The notes below the pieces were generated by a model, which did not search any database, was not told the origin of the DNA, and saw only the letters and a program-made list of their open reading frames with translations. Source: Comamonas sp. B21-038 (GTDB lineage Bacteria; Pseudomonadota; Gammaproteobacteria; Burkholderiales; Burkholderiaceae_C). Taken from it: a stretch of DNA of 64,000 bases. Shown here in pieces: positions 18,275 to 27,929 of this stretch. Where the stretch lies: contig NZ_CP092462.1 in NCBI RefSeq assembly GCF_022387135.1, positions 3,906,001 through 3,970,000 on the forward strand, in the 5' to 3' direction. A program made the position numbers and the translations under genes. Numbering within the stretch: position 1 is the first letter of the stretch; each line of letters starts with the position of its first letter.

Positions 18275-18349
18275 GTACAGCTCCTGTGATGCAGTCAATG
18301 AAACAGAAAAATGCGGGCCGGCAGCGCAAGCCGCCCGGCGCGCAAGGAC

Positions 18350-19039
18350 CTAAACCGACAGATAGGACTTGATGTGGGCCTCGTTGGTGTTGGCGCGGTC
18401 GGTCTCGTGCACGATGCGGCCGCCCTCGATGACAAAGAGCCGGTCGGCCACATCCATCGCAAAATGCAGCACCTGCTCGGAGACTACGATGGTGATTTCG
18501 CGCATCTTGCGGATCTCGTTGAGCGCCTTGGCGATGTCCTTGATGATGGACGGCTGGATGCCCTCGGTGGGCTCATCGAGCAGCAGCACCTTGGGGTTGG
18601 TGACCAGCGCGCGGGCAATGGCCAGCTGCTGCTGCTGCCCGCCCGAGAGGTTGCCGCCCTTGCGGCGGCGCATATCCCACAGCACCGGGAACAGCGCATA
18701 GATCTCGTCGGGAATCTTGCGGTCGCGGGCATTCTCCAGACCGGTCTCGATGTTCTCCTCGACGCTCAGGGTCGGGAAGATCATGCGGCCCTGGGGCACA
18801 TAGGCAATGCCCTTGGCCACGCGCAGATAGCTCTCGTCGCGCGACACATCCTGCCCGGCAACCTGCACCGCGCCGCTCTTGAGCGGCAGCACGCCCATCA
18901 GCGCCTTGAACAACGTGGTCTTGCCCATGCCGTTGCGGCCCATGATGGCCAGGGTTTCATTGGGCCGGCCTTCGAACGAGATGCCGTGCAGCGCCTCGCT
19001 CTGTCCGTAGGCCACGTGGATATCGTTGACTTTCAGCAT
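18350..19039 (-). CDS. urtE: Urea/short-chain amide ABC transporter, ATPase UrtE
   Basis: A 229-residue ATPase. Walker A is GRNGMGKTT, the signature LSGGQQQQLAIARAL, Walker B VLLLDEPTEGIQPSI, and the end HETDRANTNEAHIKSYLSV. The GRNGMGKTT and EGIQPSI variants are diagnostic of UrtE. ATG 19039 is chosen, 10 bp after the urtD stop, with TGAGGAG before it. It pairs with UrtD to power import. The formamidase neighbour suggests that formamide or acetamide, as well as urea, may be carried. Confidence 0.93.
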   Translation of the reverse strand: MLKVNDIHVAYGQSEALHGISFEGRPNETLAIMGRNGMGKTTLFKALMGVLPLKSGAVQVAGQDVSRDESYLRVAKGIAYVPQGRMIFPTLSVEENIETGLENARDRKIPDEIYALFPVLWDMRRRKGGNLSGGQQQQLAIARALVTNPKVLLLDEPTEGIQPSIIKDIAKALNEIRKMREITIVVSEQVLHFAMDVADRLFVIEGGRIVHETDRANTNEAHIKSYLSV

Positions 19040-19049
19040 GTGCGGCTCC

Positions 19050-19793
<744 letters not shown>

Positions 19794-19807
19794 TGCGCAC
19801 TCCTGGT

Positions 19808-21007
19808 TCAGACGCCTTCGGCCGCAGGCTTGCCGCTGACCGGCTCCTGCGCCTTGCTGGTGGCGGTGGTGGTAACGGGCTTGGTAGCCGTGCTGGTGGC
19901 CACTGGGCCGGTCGGGCTGGCGGGCTTGGCAGCGCGCCGCGCCAGCATGGGCTTGAGCTTGCTCGCATACAGGCCCGCCAGGCCGTTGGGGAAGAACATG
20001 GTCACCACGATGAAGAGGCCGGCCATGCAGAACATCCACAGATCGGGGAAGGTCTCGGAGAAATAGGTCTTGCCAAAGTTGACCAGCAGCGCGCCGTAGA
20101 CGGCACCGACCAGACTCATGCGGCCACCGACCGCGGCAAAGATCACCATCTCGATCGACGGAACAATGCCGACGATGGACGGGGACATAAAGCCCACCTG
20201 CAGTGCAAACATCGCGCCGCCAATGCCCGAGATTGCAGCGGCCAGGCAGAACACGAAGACCTTGAACATCGACACGTCGTAGCCGGAGAAGCGCACCCGG
20301 TCTTCCTTGTCGCGCATCGCCAGCAGCAGGGTGCCGAGCTTGCTTTTCTGGATCCACAGGCAGGCCACCACCGACAGCAGCAGCAGGCCGCAGCAGACGT
20401 AGTAGAGGATGTACTTGGCGCTGTCGGTGCGGATGTCCCAGCCCAGCAGGGTGCGCAGGTCGGTCATGCCGTTGACGCCGCCGGTGTAGCCCTGCTGGCC
20501 GATGATCAGCACGGTGAGAATCAGCGCCACGGCCTGGGTGATGATCGCAAAGTAGACATCGCCCACCCGGCGGCGGAACATGGCAAAACCGATGATGAAG
20601 GCCAGCAGCGCGGGCGCAGCCACCACGGCAAACAGCGCAAAGGGCAGGTGCTCAAACGGCGTCCACCACAGCGGCAGTGCGGTGAGCTGGTTCCAGTCCA
20701 TGAAGTCGGGGATGCCCGGTGTGGACTGGATGCTGGTGCTGGCCTTGTCGGAGGCCTCCAGCTTGAGGAACATCGCCATCGCATAACCGCCCAGGCCAAA
20801 GAACACGCCCTGCCCCAGGCTCAGCACGCCGCCCCAGCCCCAGAGCATGACCAGGCCCACGGCCACAAAGGCGTAGCAGAGGTACTTGCCCACCAGGTTC
20901 AGGCGGAAGGAATCGAGCGCCAGCGGGAACACCACCAGCAGCACCACGGCCAGCAGCGCCACATGTCCCAGGCCGGTGCGCTCCAGCCACACACGCATAT
21001 CTTTCAT
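19808..21007 (-). CDS. urtC: Urea/short-chain amide ABC transporter permease UrtC
   Basis: An inner-membrane permease of 399 residues. The GWGGVLSLGQGVFFGLGGYAMAMF segment is the UrtC/LivM signature, and VRFSGYDVSMFKVFVF follows the DKEDRVRFSG loop contacting the ATPase. The C-terminal 50 residues are a Pro/Thr/Ala-rich tail beyond the usual end. ATG 21007 is called; ATG 21016, three codons upstream, is nearly as good because GGAAAGGA could serve either. It lies between urtB and urtD. Confidence 0.9.
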   Translation of the reverse strand: MKDMRVWLERTGLGHVALLAVVLLVVFPLALDSFRLNLVGKYLCYAFVAVGLVMLWGWGGVLSLGQGVFFGLGGYAMAMFLKLEASDKASTSIQSTPGIPDFMDWNQLTALPLWWTPFEHLPFALFAVVAAPALLAFIIGFAMFRRRVGDVYFAIITQAVALILTVLIIGQQGYTGGVNGMTDLRTLLGWDIRTDSAKYILYYVCCGLLLLSVVACLWIQKSKLGTLLLAMRDKEDRVRFSGYDVSMFKVFVFCLAAAISGIGGAMFALQVGFMSPSIVGIVPSIEMVIFAAVGGRMSLVGAVYGALLVNFGKTYFSETFPDLWMFCMAGLFIVVTMFFPNGLAGLYASKLKPMLARRAAKPASPTGPVATSTATKPVTTTATSKAQEPVSGKPAAEGV

Positions 21008-21030
21008 GGTTGTCATCCTTTCCACCGGCT

Positions 21031-21945
21031 TTAGCGGCGCACCTTGCTGGCAAACAGACCTTGGGGCCGCAGCATCAAGACCACGACGATGAAGGACAAG
21101 GTCAGCACCTTGGCCATGGAGCCACTGAGGAAGAACTCCGTGATGGACTGCACCTGGGCAATGCCAAAGGCCGATGCCACGGTGCCCAGCAGGCTGGCGG
21201 CGCCGCCAAAGGTGACGACCAGGAACGAATCCACGATGTAGAGCGAACCGGAGGTAGGCCCCGTCGAGCCGATGGTGGTGAAGGCGGCGCCGGCAATGCC
21301 CGCCACCCCGCAGCCAATCGCAAAGGTCAGGCGGTCGGTCTTCTTGGTGTTGATGCCGATGGCGTTGGCCATCACCCGGTTGCTGACCGTGGCCCGCACC
21401 CGCAGGCCCCAACGGCTGCGGTACAGCGCAATCAGCACGCCGGCGGTCACCAGCAGCGCCAGCGCCAGCACAAACAGGCCATTGATCGGAATGTCCAGCC
21501 CCTCGCTGGGCGACCAGGAGCCCATCAGCCAGTCAGGCAAAGTAGGGCTCACCTCTTTGGGGCCGATCACCGAGCGGAACACCTGCTGCAGTCCCAGACT
21601 CAGGCCCCAGGTGGCCAGCAAGGTATCGAGCGGGCGCTTGTACAGGTGGCGGATCAATGCCCACTCGGCCAGCCAGCCCAGCACAAACGCGAACACAAAG
21701 GCCGCCACGATCGACAGCGGAAAGTAGTACGGCATCCATGCCGGCGCATGGGCTTCCACCAGGGTGGAGGCCATGAACACGGTGTAGGCGCCGATGGTCA
21801 TGAACTCGCCATGCGCCATATTGATGACACCCATCTGGCCAAAAATAATCGCCAGGCCCAGGCCCATCAGCAGCAATACTGCAAACAGGCTGAGGCCTGC
21901 GAAGCCCTGCATCAGCCCGATATTCATCATTTCAGAAAAAGTCAT
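21031..21945 (-). CDS. urtB: Urea/short-chain amide ABC transporter permease UrtB
   Basis: A 304-residue LivH-type permease with GLAIIFGQMGVINMAHGEFMTIGAY, the UrtB fingerprint, and an ending in RPQGLFASKVRR. It lacks the long extra N-terminal domain present in some UrtB proteins. ATG 21945 follows AAGAGAG; an in-frame extension to 22035 runs into a repeat and is not favoured. It is separated from urtA by 199 bp occupied by a stem-loop repeat, which probably tunes expression relative to the receptor. Confidence 0.92.
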   Translation of the reverse strand: MTFSEMMNIGLMQGFAGLSLFAVLLLMGLGLAIIFGQMGVINMAHGEFMTIGAYTVFMASTLVEAHAPAWMPYYFPLSIVAAFVFAFVLGWLAEWALIRHLYKRPLDTLLATWGLSLGLQQVFRSVIGPKEVSPTLPDWLMGSWSPSEGLDIPINGLFVLALALLVTAGVLIALYRSRWGLRVRATVSNRVMANAIGINTKKTDRLTFAIGCGVAGIAGAAFTTIGSTGPTSGSLYIVDSFLVVTFGGAASLLGTVASAFGIAQVQSITEFFLSGSMAKVLTLSFIVVVLMLRPQGLFASKVRR

Positions 21946-22026
21946 GGCGCTCTCTTGTCGGGTGGTGGTCGGCGGCATCGCGGGCCTCAAGGGCAATGCC
22001 TCGGGGCCCGCTCCTTGCTTGTAAGT

Positions 22027-22140
22027 GGCAAACACAGCCCAGCAAACCGAAGGTTTGCGGTTGAGACGAGGCGCGAGGCCGCAGGCAGTACAAAAAGTAC
22101 GACAAGGCCGAGCAACGACGTATCAAGGGCTGTGTTGGCC
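22027..22140. repeat. Stem-loop intergenic repeat, copy 1 (urtA-urtB gap)
   Basis: A 114-bp element between urtA and urtB. Its outer arms GGCAAACACAGCCC (22027-22040) and GGGCTGTGTTGGCC (22127-22140) pair with one mismatch. The interior, beginning GAGACGAGGCG at 22063 and containing CAGTAC, GTACG and AACGA blocks, resembles the interior of the repeats at 36470-36686. It could stabilise the urtA mRNA or attenuate downstream genes. Confidence 0.65.
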
Positions 22141-22144
22141 ACGT

Positions 22145-23392
22145 TTATTGGTAGCCCTTGGGGAAGGGATCAGGCTTGATTAGCTCGGGCGACTCGGACA
22201 CCACCTTGAAGGTCCCGTCCGGCAGGCCCTGCGCGATGCGCGACTTGCTCCAGAGGTGGTGGTTGGCGTCGATCTTCACGTAGCCTTCGGGAGCGGTGTT
22301 CAGCTCGATGCCCGGCGATGCGGCCACGACCTTGTCCACATCGAAGCTGCCGGCCTTCTCGACAGCGGCCTTCCACAGCCAGGGGCCCAGGTAGCCGGCC
22401 TGGGTCACATCGCCGATGACCGACTTGGGGCCGTACTTGGCCTTGAAGGCCTCGACAAACTTCTTGTTGTTGGGGTTGTCCAGCGTCTGGAAGTACTTCA
22501 TGCTTGAATAGAAGCCGGCAAAGTTCTCGCCGCCAATGCCGAGCATTTCGTCCTCGGTCACCGACAGGGTCACCAGGAACTGCTTGTCACCGGTGATGCC
22601 CGCCGCCTTGAGCTGCTTGTAGAAGGCCACGTTGGAGCCACCCACGACGGCGGCAAAGATCAGATCGGGTTTGGCCACCTTGATCTTGTTGATCAGCGAG
22701 TTGAAGTTAGTATTGCTCAGCGGGTAGTACTCCTCGCCGACGACCTTGCCCTTCTGGAAGGTCTCGATGTGCTTGCGCGCAATCTTCATCGAGGTGCGCG
22801 GCCAGATGTAGTCCGAGCCCACCAGGAAGACCTTGGAGGCGTTCTTTTCCTTCTTGGCCCAGTCGAGGCTGTACAGAATCTGCTGGGTCGCTTCCTGGCC
22901 GGTATAGATGACGTTCTTGCTCTGCTCCAGGCCTTCGTAGAAGGTGGGGTAGTAGAGCAGACCGTTTTCCTTTTCGAAGACGGGCAGCACGGCCTTGCGC
23001 GAGGCCGAGGTCCAGCAGCCGAACACGGTCGCCACATGGTCGCTGATGAGCAGTTTCTTGGCCTTTTCGGCAAAGGTGGGCCAGTCGGAGGCGCCGTCCT
23101 CCTTGATCACGCGGATCTTGCGGCCCAGCACACCGCCCATCGCGTTGATCTGGTCGATGGCCAGCTGCTCGGCCTGGATGGAGCCGGTCTCGGAGATCGC
23201 CATCGTGCCGGTCGACGAGTGCAGCTGCCCCACCACCACTTCGGTGTCGGTCACCGCGAGCTTGCTGGTATTGACCTGCGCAGTAGGCGGCGTTTGGGCG
23301 CGGGACAGCATGGGCAGACCCGCGATGCTGATGGCCCCCAGGCCTTGCAAGAGACGGCGGCGGCGGAGCGACTGTTGGAATTCCTGAGACAT
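22145..23392 (-). CDS. urtA: Urea/short-chain amide ABC transporter receptor UrtA
   Basis: A 415-residue periplasmic receptor homologous to UrtA/FmdC/AmiC. The N-terminus SLRRRRLLQGLGAISIAGLP has a Tat-like arginine cluster followed by a hydrophobic core, cleaved near SRAQ. The mature part has VVVGQLHSSTGTMAISE, TVFGCWTSASRKAVLPVFE and LVGSDYIWPRTS, all typical of amide/urea receptors. ATG 23392 has AGGAG upstream. First gene of the seven-gene cluster, divergent from the transporter-type sensor kinase. Confidence 0.93.
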   Translation of the reverse strand: MSQEFQQSLRRRRLLQGLGAISIAGLPMLSRAQTPPTAQVNTSKLAVTDTEVVVGQLHSSTGTMAISETGSIQAEQLAIDQINAMGGVLGRKIRVIKEDGASDWPTFAEKAKKLLISDHVATVFGCWTSASRKAVLPVFEKENGLLYYPTFYEGLEQSKNVIYTGQEATQQILYSLDWAKKEKNASKVFLVGSDYIWPRTSMKIARKHIETFQKGKVVGEEYYPLSNTNFNSLINKIKVAKPDLIFAAVVGGSNVAFYKQLKAAGITGDKQFLVTLSVTEDEMLGIGGENFAGFYSSMKYFQTLDNPNNKKFVEAFKAKYGPKSVIGDVTQAGYLGPWLWKAAVEKAGSFDVDKVVAASPGIELNTAPEGYVKIDANHHLWSKSRIAQGLPDGTFKVVSESPELIKPDPFPKGYQ

Positions 23393-23479
23393 GCTTTTCT
23401 CCTCAAGTGGTTCAGGCGTTGAACCGGTAACGGGTTGAAACCTGTTGATCACTCTAAAAGTGCGGCCCCGAAACACCCA

Positions 23480-23495
23480 TACGTCATTTGACGTA
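23480..23495. promoter_or_regulatory. Perfect dyad TACGTCA-TT-TGACGTA between urtA and the sensor kinase
   Basis: A perfect 7+2+7 inverted repeat lies about 90 bp upstream of urtA and 167 bp before the kinase start. A second small dyad (GCGTAGACGC) follows at about 23502-23511. The location between a regulated operon and a LuxR-type two-component system makes it a good candidate binding site for the response regulator at 27045. That assignment is inferred from position and symmetry. Confidence 0.5.
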
Positions 23496-23661
23496 GCCGC
23501 TGCGTAGACGCCCCGTGCTCGGCTGCGCGCCAGGGGCGGGCGCTGCATTCGGCAGGCGCCGCCTCGCCGGCCGCGCCTCGCCGGCCGCGCCCTCCTTCGT
23601 GTGGCCTGAATATTGCTTGGTCTGGGGGTCCCCTGCCCCTGGTGCCTGCACGCTGCCTGTG

Positions 23662-26600
23662 ATGACCAAGCCCTCCCAAAAGATCTTCCCGATCCGCCGC
23701 GAATACAACGCCTGGGTGGCCGACGAGACCATGGAGGACTACGCGCTGCGCTTTACGCCGCAGAAGGCGCGGCGCTGGAGCGAATGGCAGCTGCTGAACA
23801 CGGCGATGGGCGGGCTGTCCTTTCTGGCGCTGGAGGCCATCGGCGCGACCATCACCCTGGCCTATGGCTTCAGCAACGCGGCCTGGGCCATTGCGGTGAT
23901 GGGCATCGTGATCTTTCTGACCGCCTGGCCCATCTCGGTCTGCGCGGCGCGCTATGGGCTGGACATGGACCTGCTCACCCGGGGCGCCGGCTTTGGCTAC
24001 CTGGGCTCGACCATCACCTCGCTGGTCTATGCCACCTTCACCTTTATCTTCTTTGCGCTGGAGGCGGCCATCATGGCGCTGGCCGTGCAGATGGCGCTGG
24101 GCTGGCCGCTGGTGGTCTGCTATGTGCTGTGCGCGCTGGTGGTGATACCAATGGTGCTGTATGGCGTGACCTTCATCTCCAAGCTGCAGGCCTGGACCCA
24201 GCCGCTGTGGGCGCTGATGCTGCTGACGCCCTATCTGTGGCTGGCCTTCACCCAGCCGCAGCTGGTGCATGAGCTGCCGGGCCTGTCGGGCCTGACCTCG
24301 GGCAGCGCCGATTTCAACTGGCTGTATTTCGGCTCGGCCAGTACCGTGATCTTCGCGCTGATCGTGCAGGTGGGTGAGCAGGTCGATTACCTGCGCTTCA
24401 TGCCGCGCAAGACGGCCGCCAACCGGGGCCGCTGGTGGTTTTGCGTGCTGATGGGCGGGCCGGGCTGGATCCTGATGGGCGCCGCGCGCATGCTGGGCGG
24501 CGCCTACCTGGCCTATGTGGCGCTGCAGTTTGGCTCCACGGTGGCCGAGGCCTCGGACCCCACCCACCTCTACCTCAGCGCGTTTGGCAAGATGGTCCAG
24601 GACCCGGGCATCGCCCTCTGGGTCACCCTCATCTTCGTCATCATGGCGCAGATCAAGATCAATGTGACCAATGCCTATGCCGGCTCGCTGGCCTGGTCCA
24701 ATGTGTTCTCGCGCATCACCCGCAGCCACCCTGGCCGCGTCGTGTGGCTGGTGTTCAACGTGATGATCGCGATGCTGATCATGACCCTGGGCGTGTTCAG
24801 CGCGCTGGAGAAGGTGCTGGGCATCTACAGCAATATCGCCGTCGCCTGGGTCGGCGCGCTGGTGGCCGATCTGGTCATCAACAAGCCGCTGGGCCTGAGC
24901 CCGCCGGGCACCGAGTTCCGGCGCGCCTACCTGCATGACCTCAACCCCGTCGGGCTGGGCGCGATGGGCATTGCCGCGCTGGCCGCCGGCATTGCCTACA
25001 GCGGGCTGCTGGGTGAACTGGCCAGCGCCTTTGCGCCCTATATTGCGCTGGTGATTGCGCTGCTGGTCTCGCCGCTGCTGGCCTGGTTCACCCGCGGGCG
25101 CTGGTATATCGCCCGCCCGCCCGCGCTGTTCGAAGCGCCCGAGCTGCAATGCGCCGTGTGCCAGAACCAGTTCGAGCGCGCCGACATGGCCGCCTGTCCC
25201 GCCTATGGCGCGCCCATCTGCTCGCTGTGCTGCTCGCTCGATTCGCGCTGCCATGACCGCTGCAAACCCAGCACCGCGCGGGCCCAGGTGCAGTGGCGCA
25301 GCCTCTACGAAAGCCTGCTGCCCCAGCGTATCCAGCGCAGCATCAACTTTCGGCTGGCGTCCTATGCAGGCACGGTGCTGCTGCTGACCAGCCCGATGGC
25401 GCTGGCCTTGTTCATCGTCTACATGCAGCAAAGCCTGGCGCCGGGGCAGACCGATTTGCGCTGGGCCTTTGTGCGGGCGTTCTCGCTGCTGGCGCTGCTG
25501 TGTGCGCTCTATGCCTGGTGGCTGGTGCTGGCCAAGGACAGCCGGCGCATGGCGCGCGAGGAGTCGGAGCGCCAGACGCAGATGCTGCTGCAGGAGATCG
25601 AGGCCCACCAGCGCACCGATGCGCAGTTGCAGGCCGCCAAGGAGCATGCCGAGGCGGCCAACCAGGCCAAATCGCGCTATGTGGCCGGCATGGCCCATGA
25701 GCTGCGCACGCCGCTGACCAGCATCCTCGGCTATGCCCAGCTGCTGCTGCGGCGCAGTGACCTGCCCGGCCCCGCGCATGAAAGCATCACCACCATGCTG
25801 CACAGTGGCGAGCACATGCACTCGCTGATCGACGAGCTGCTGGATCTGGCGCGCATCGAGGCCGGACGCCTGCGGCTGGACCCGGCGCCGCTGCAGTTTC
25901 CCGAGTTTCTTGAAGCGGTCAACCGCATGGTGCGGCCCCAGGCCGAAGCCAAGGGCCTGCAGTTTGCGCTGCAGACCCAGGGCCGCATGCCACCGTGGGT
26001 GCGCGCCGATGCCAAGCGCCTGCGCCAGATTCTGATCAACCTGCTGGGCAATGCGATCCGCTTTACCGACAGCGGCAGCGTGCGCCTGCAGGTCAACTGC
26101 CACAGCGATGTGGTGCGCTTTGATATTTGCGACACCGGCATCGGCATTGCGCCGCAGGACCATGAGCGCATCTTCATGCCGTTTGAACGGGGCAGTGCCG
26201 GGCGCCGGGCCGCGAGCACCGGCACCGGTCTGGGCCTGACCATCACCCGCATGCTGACCTTGCTGATGGGCGGCGAGCTGAGCCTGCAGAGCACGCCTGG
26301 CCAGGGCAGCACCTTCTCGGTGCGCCTGTACCTGAGCGAGGTCCACACCCCACCCCGCGCGCTGGCCGGCCAACCCCAGGCCCGCCCCTTCATCGGCGGC
26401 TACCAGGGCCCGCGCAGAACGCTGCTGGTCGTCGATGACCAGCCCATCCACCGCCAGCTGATCGCCGGGGTGCTGATTCCGCTGGGCTTTACCGTGCTCG
26501 AAGCGGCCAGCGGCCACGAGTGTCTGGAGATCATCCGCGATGCGCCCCCCGATGCCATCCTGCTGGACCTGAGCATGGATGACCTGAGCGGCTGGCAGAC

Positions 26601-27042
26601 CGCTGCGCTGGTGCGCCAGCAGTACAGCGCCGCCCATCTGCCGATCATCATCGTCTCGGCCGACCTGTTCGAGAACCAGCCCGAGCAGCTCGAGCGCGCC
26701 GGCTGCCAGGCCTTTGTCGGCAAGCCGGTGCTGGAGTCCGAGCTGATGGACAGCCTGGCCTGGCTGCTGAAGCTGGAGTGGCTGGAGGACAAGGCCGTAT
26801 CCCCTCCCCCGGCGGCACTGCCCTCCGCCCCGCAGCCTGGCCCGCTGCCAGCCGAGCTGCAATCGGACATCACGCGGCTGGCACGCTTTGGCGATGGCGC
26901 CGGCCTGCGCAAGCTGCTGGCGGCGGCCCAGGCCAGCCATCCCGATAGCCGCGATGCGCTGCAGGCGCTCGATGCCGCTGCCCAGCGTTTCGATTTCCCG
27001 TTCATCCTGGAAAGCCTCGCGGCGTCCTCGCCCGATACCTAG
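23662..27042 (+). CDS. NCS1 transporter-hybrid histidine kinase fusion, probable urea/amide sensor
   Basis: A membrane protein of 1126 residues. Residues 1 to about 480 are an NCS1-type (cytosine/purine/allantoin) transporter domain with about 12 spans. Residues about 496-534 hold a Cys-rich cluster (CAVC, then C, CSLCC, C, C) that looks metal-binding. Two more membrane spans follow, then a HisKA domain with AHELRTPLTSILGYAQ (phospho-His about 679), the N box LINLLGNAIRFTDSG (about 791), DTGIGIAP and GTGLGLTI. A receiver domain has VVDDQPIHRQL and an acceptor Asp at about 969; the helical C-terminus lacks an Hpt histidine. ATG 23662 is chosen by the domain start; no strong ribosome-binding site is visible. 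It is divergent from urtA and 2 bp ahead of its regulator. Confidence 0.88.
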   Translation: MTKPSQKIFPIRREYNAWVADETMEDYALRFTPQKARRWSEWQLLNTAMGGLSFLALEAIGATITLAYGFSNAAWAIAVMGIVIFLTAWPISVCAARYGLDMDLLTRGAGFGYLGSTITSLVYATFTFIFFALEAAIMALAVQMALGWPLVVCYVLCALVVIPMVLYGVTFISKLQAWTQPLWALMLLTPYLWLAFTQPQLVHELPGLSGLTSGSADFNWLYFGSASTVIFALIVQVGEQVDYLRFMPRKTAANRGRWWFCVLMGGPGWILMGAARMLGGAYLAYVALQFGSTVAEASDPTHLYLSAFGKMVQDPGIALWVTLIFVIMAQIKINVTNAYAGSLAWSNVFSRITRSHPGRVVWLVFNVMIAMLIMTLGVFSALEKVLGIYSNIAVAWVGALVADLVINKPLGLSPPGTEFRRAYLHDLNPVGLGAMGIAALAAGIAYSGLLGELASAFAPYIALVIALLVSPLLAWFTRGRWYIARPPALFEAPELQCAVCQNQFERADMAACPAYGAPICSLCCSLDSRCHDRCKPSTARAQVQWRSLYESLLPQRIQRSINFRLASYAGTVLLLTSPMALALFIVYMQQSLAPGQTDLRWAFVRAFSLLALLCALYAWWLVLAKDSRRMAREESERQTQMLLQEIEAHQRTDAQLQAAKEHAEAANQAKSRYVAGMAHELRTPLTSILGYAQLLLRRSDLPGPAHESITTMLHSGEHMHSLIDELLDLARIEAGRLRLDPAPLQFPEFLEAVNRMVRPQAEAKGLQFALQTQGRMPPWVRADAKRLRQILINLLGNAIRFTDSGSVRLQVNCHSDVVRFDICDTGIGIAPQDHERIFMPFERGSAGRRAASTGTGLGLTITRMLTLLMGGELSLQSTPGQGSTFSVRLYLSEVHTPPRALAGQPQARPFIGGYQGPRRTLLVVDDQPIHRQLIAGVLIPLGFTVLEAASGHECLEIIRDAPPDAILLDLSMDDLSGWQTAALVRQQYSAAHLPIIIVSADLFENQPEQLERAGCQAFVGKPVLESELMDSLAWLLKLEWLEDKAVSPPPAALPSAPQPGPLPAELQSDITRLARFGDGAGLRKLLAAAQASHPDSRDALQALDAAAQRFDFPFILESLAASSPDT

Positions 27043-27044
27043 CC

Positions 27045-27929
27045 ATGCCTCATCACACATCCCATGCCGGCGTCGTCCTGGTGGTCGACGATGCCATCGA
27101 GACCCTCGGCTTCCTCTGCGAAGCACTGAGCCAGCAGGACTACACGGTGCTGGTGGCCCGCAATGCGGCCGAGGCGCTGGAACGCCTGGAGATCGCGACG
27201 CCCGATGCAGTGCTGCTGGACTGCGTGATGCCCGGCGAGACCGGCTTCTCGCTGTGCCGCAGGATCAAGGCCGACCCCGCCTGGGCCCATGTGCCGGTGA
27301 TCTTCATGACCGGGCTGTCCGAGACCGACCATATCGTCGAAGGCTTTGCCTGCGGCGGCGTGGACTATGTCGTCAAACCGCTGAAGCTGCCCGAGGTGCT
27401 GGCGCGGCTGGCCCGCCATATGCACAACGCCCATGTGGGCCGCATGGCCCAGGCGGCGGTGGATGTGGCGGGCATGGGGGTGGTGGTGCTGGACCGCCAG
27501 GGCCGCATCGCCTGGCGCTCGCCGCAGGCGGCACTGTGGCTGGAGCAGGCCTTTGGCGCCAGCACAGCGGCGGCAACGGCCTGGCTGCAATCGGCCTGGG
27601 ATACGACGGCCCAGCACCCGCTGGGCGGCAGCAGCCTGCTGGCCCAGCCGGTGGGCGAGGTGGGCATTGGCGAGCGCATGCTGGTGCTGCGCGTGGGCAC
27701 CGACAACCTGCGTGCCAGCACCCAGCGCCTGCAGGATGCGTCGCTGACCCCGCGCGAGACCGAGGTGCTGGGCTGGCTGGCCAAGGGCAAGACCAACCGG
27801 GACATTGCACAGATCCTGGGCATGAGCCCGCGCACGGTGAACAAGCACCTGGAGCATGTGTTTGAGAAGCTGGGCGTGGAGACCCGGGCAGCGGCAGCGG
27901 CCATCGCCAGCGGCTCCCTGACCGCGTAA
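27045..27929 (+). CDS. Two-component response regulator, receiver plus LuxR-type HTH
   Basis: A 294-residue regulator. The receiver domain (residues about 9-125) has VVDDAIE, the acceptor Asp in AVLLDCVMPGETG and a VIFMTGLSE/ VVKPLKL pair. A middle region of about 90 residues, with a PAS-like look (GMGVVVLDRQGRIAWRS), precedes the LuxR HTH (LTPRETEVLGWLAKGKTNRDIA). It starts 2 bp after the fused kinase stop, so the two are translated together. It likely activates the urt-fmd genes in response to amide or nitrogen signals; this is inferred from the divergent arrangement. Confidence 0.9.
   Translation: MPHHTSHAGVVLVVDDAIETLGFLCEALSQQDYTVLVARNAAEALERLEIATPDAVLLDCVMPGETGFSLCRRIKADPAWAHVPVIFMTGLSETDHIVEGFACGGVDYVVKPLKLPEVLARLARHMHNAHVGRMAQAAVDVAGMGVVVLDRQGRIAWRSPQAALWLEQAFGASTAAATAWLQSAWDTTAQHPLGGSSLLAQPVGEVGIGERMLVLRVGTDNLRASTQRLQDASLTPRETEVLGWLAKGKTNRDIAQILGMSPRTVNKHLEHVFEKLGVETRAAAAAIASGSLTA

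Noticed and set aside
16616..18289. A 557-codon plus-strand frame opposite fmdA and fmdB
   Set aside because: Long antisense frames are common in this GC-rich DNA; FmdA and FmdB have clear family motifs on the other strand.
23449..27126. A 1225-codon minus-strand frame opposite the sensor kinase
   Set aside because: Highly biased Arg/Gln/His composition typical of antisense frames, with no domain pattern.
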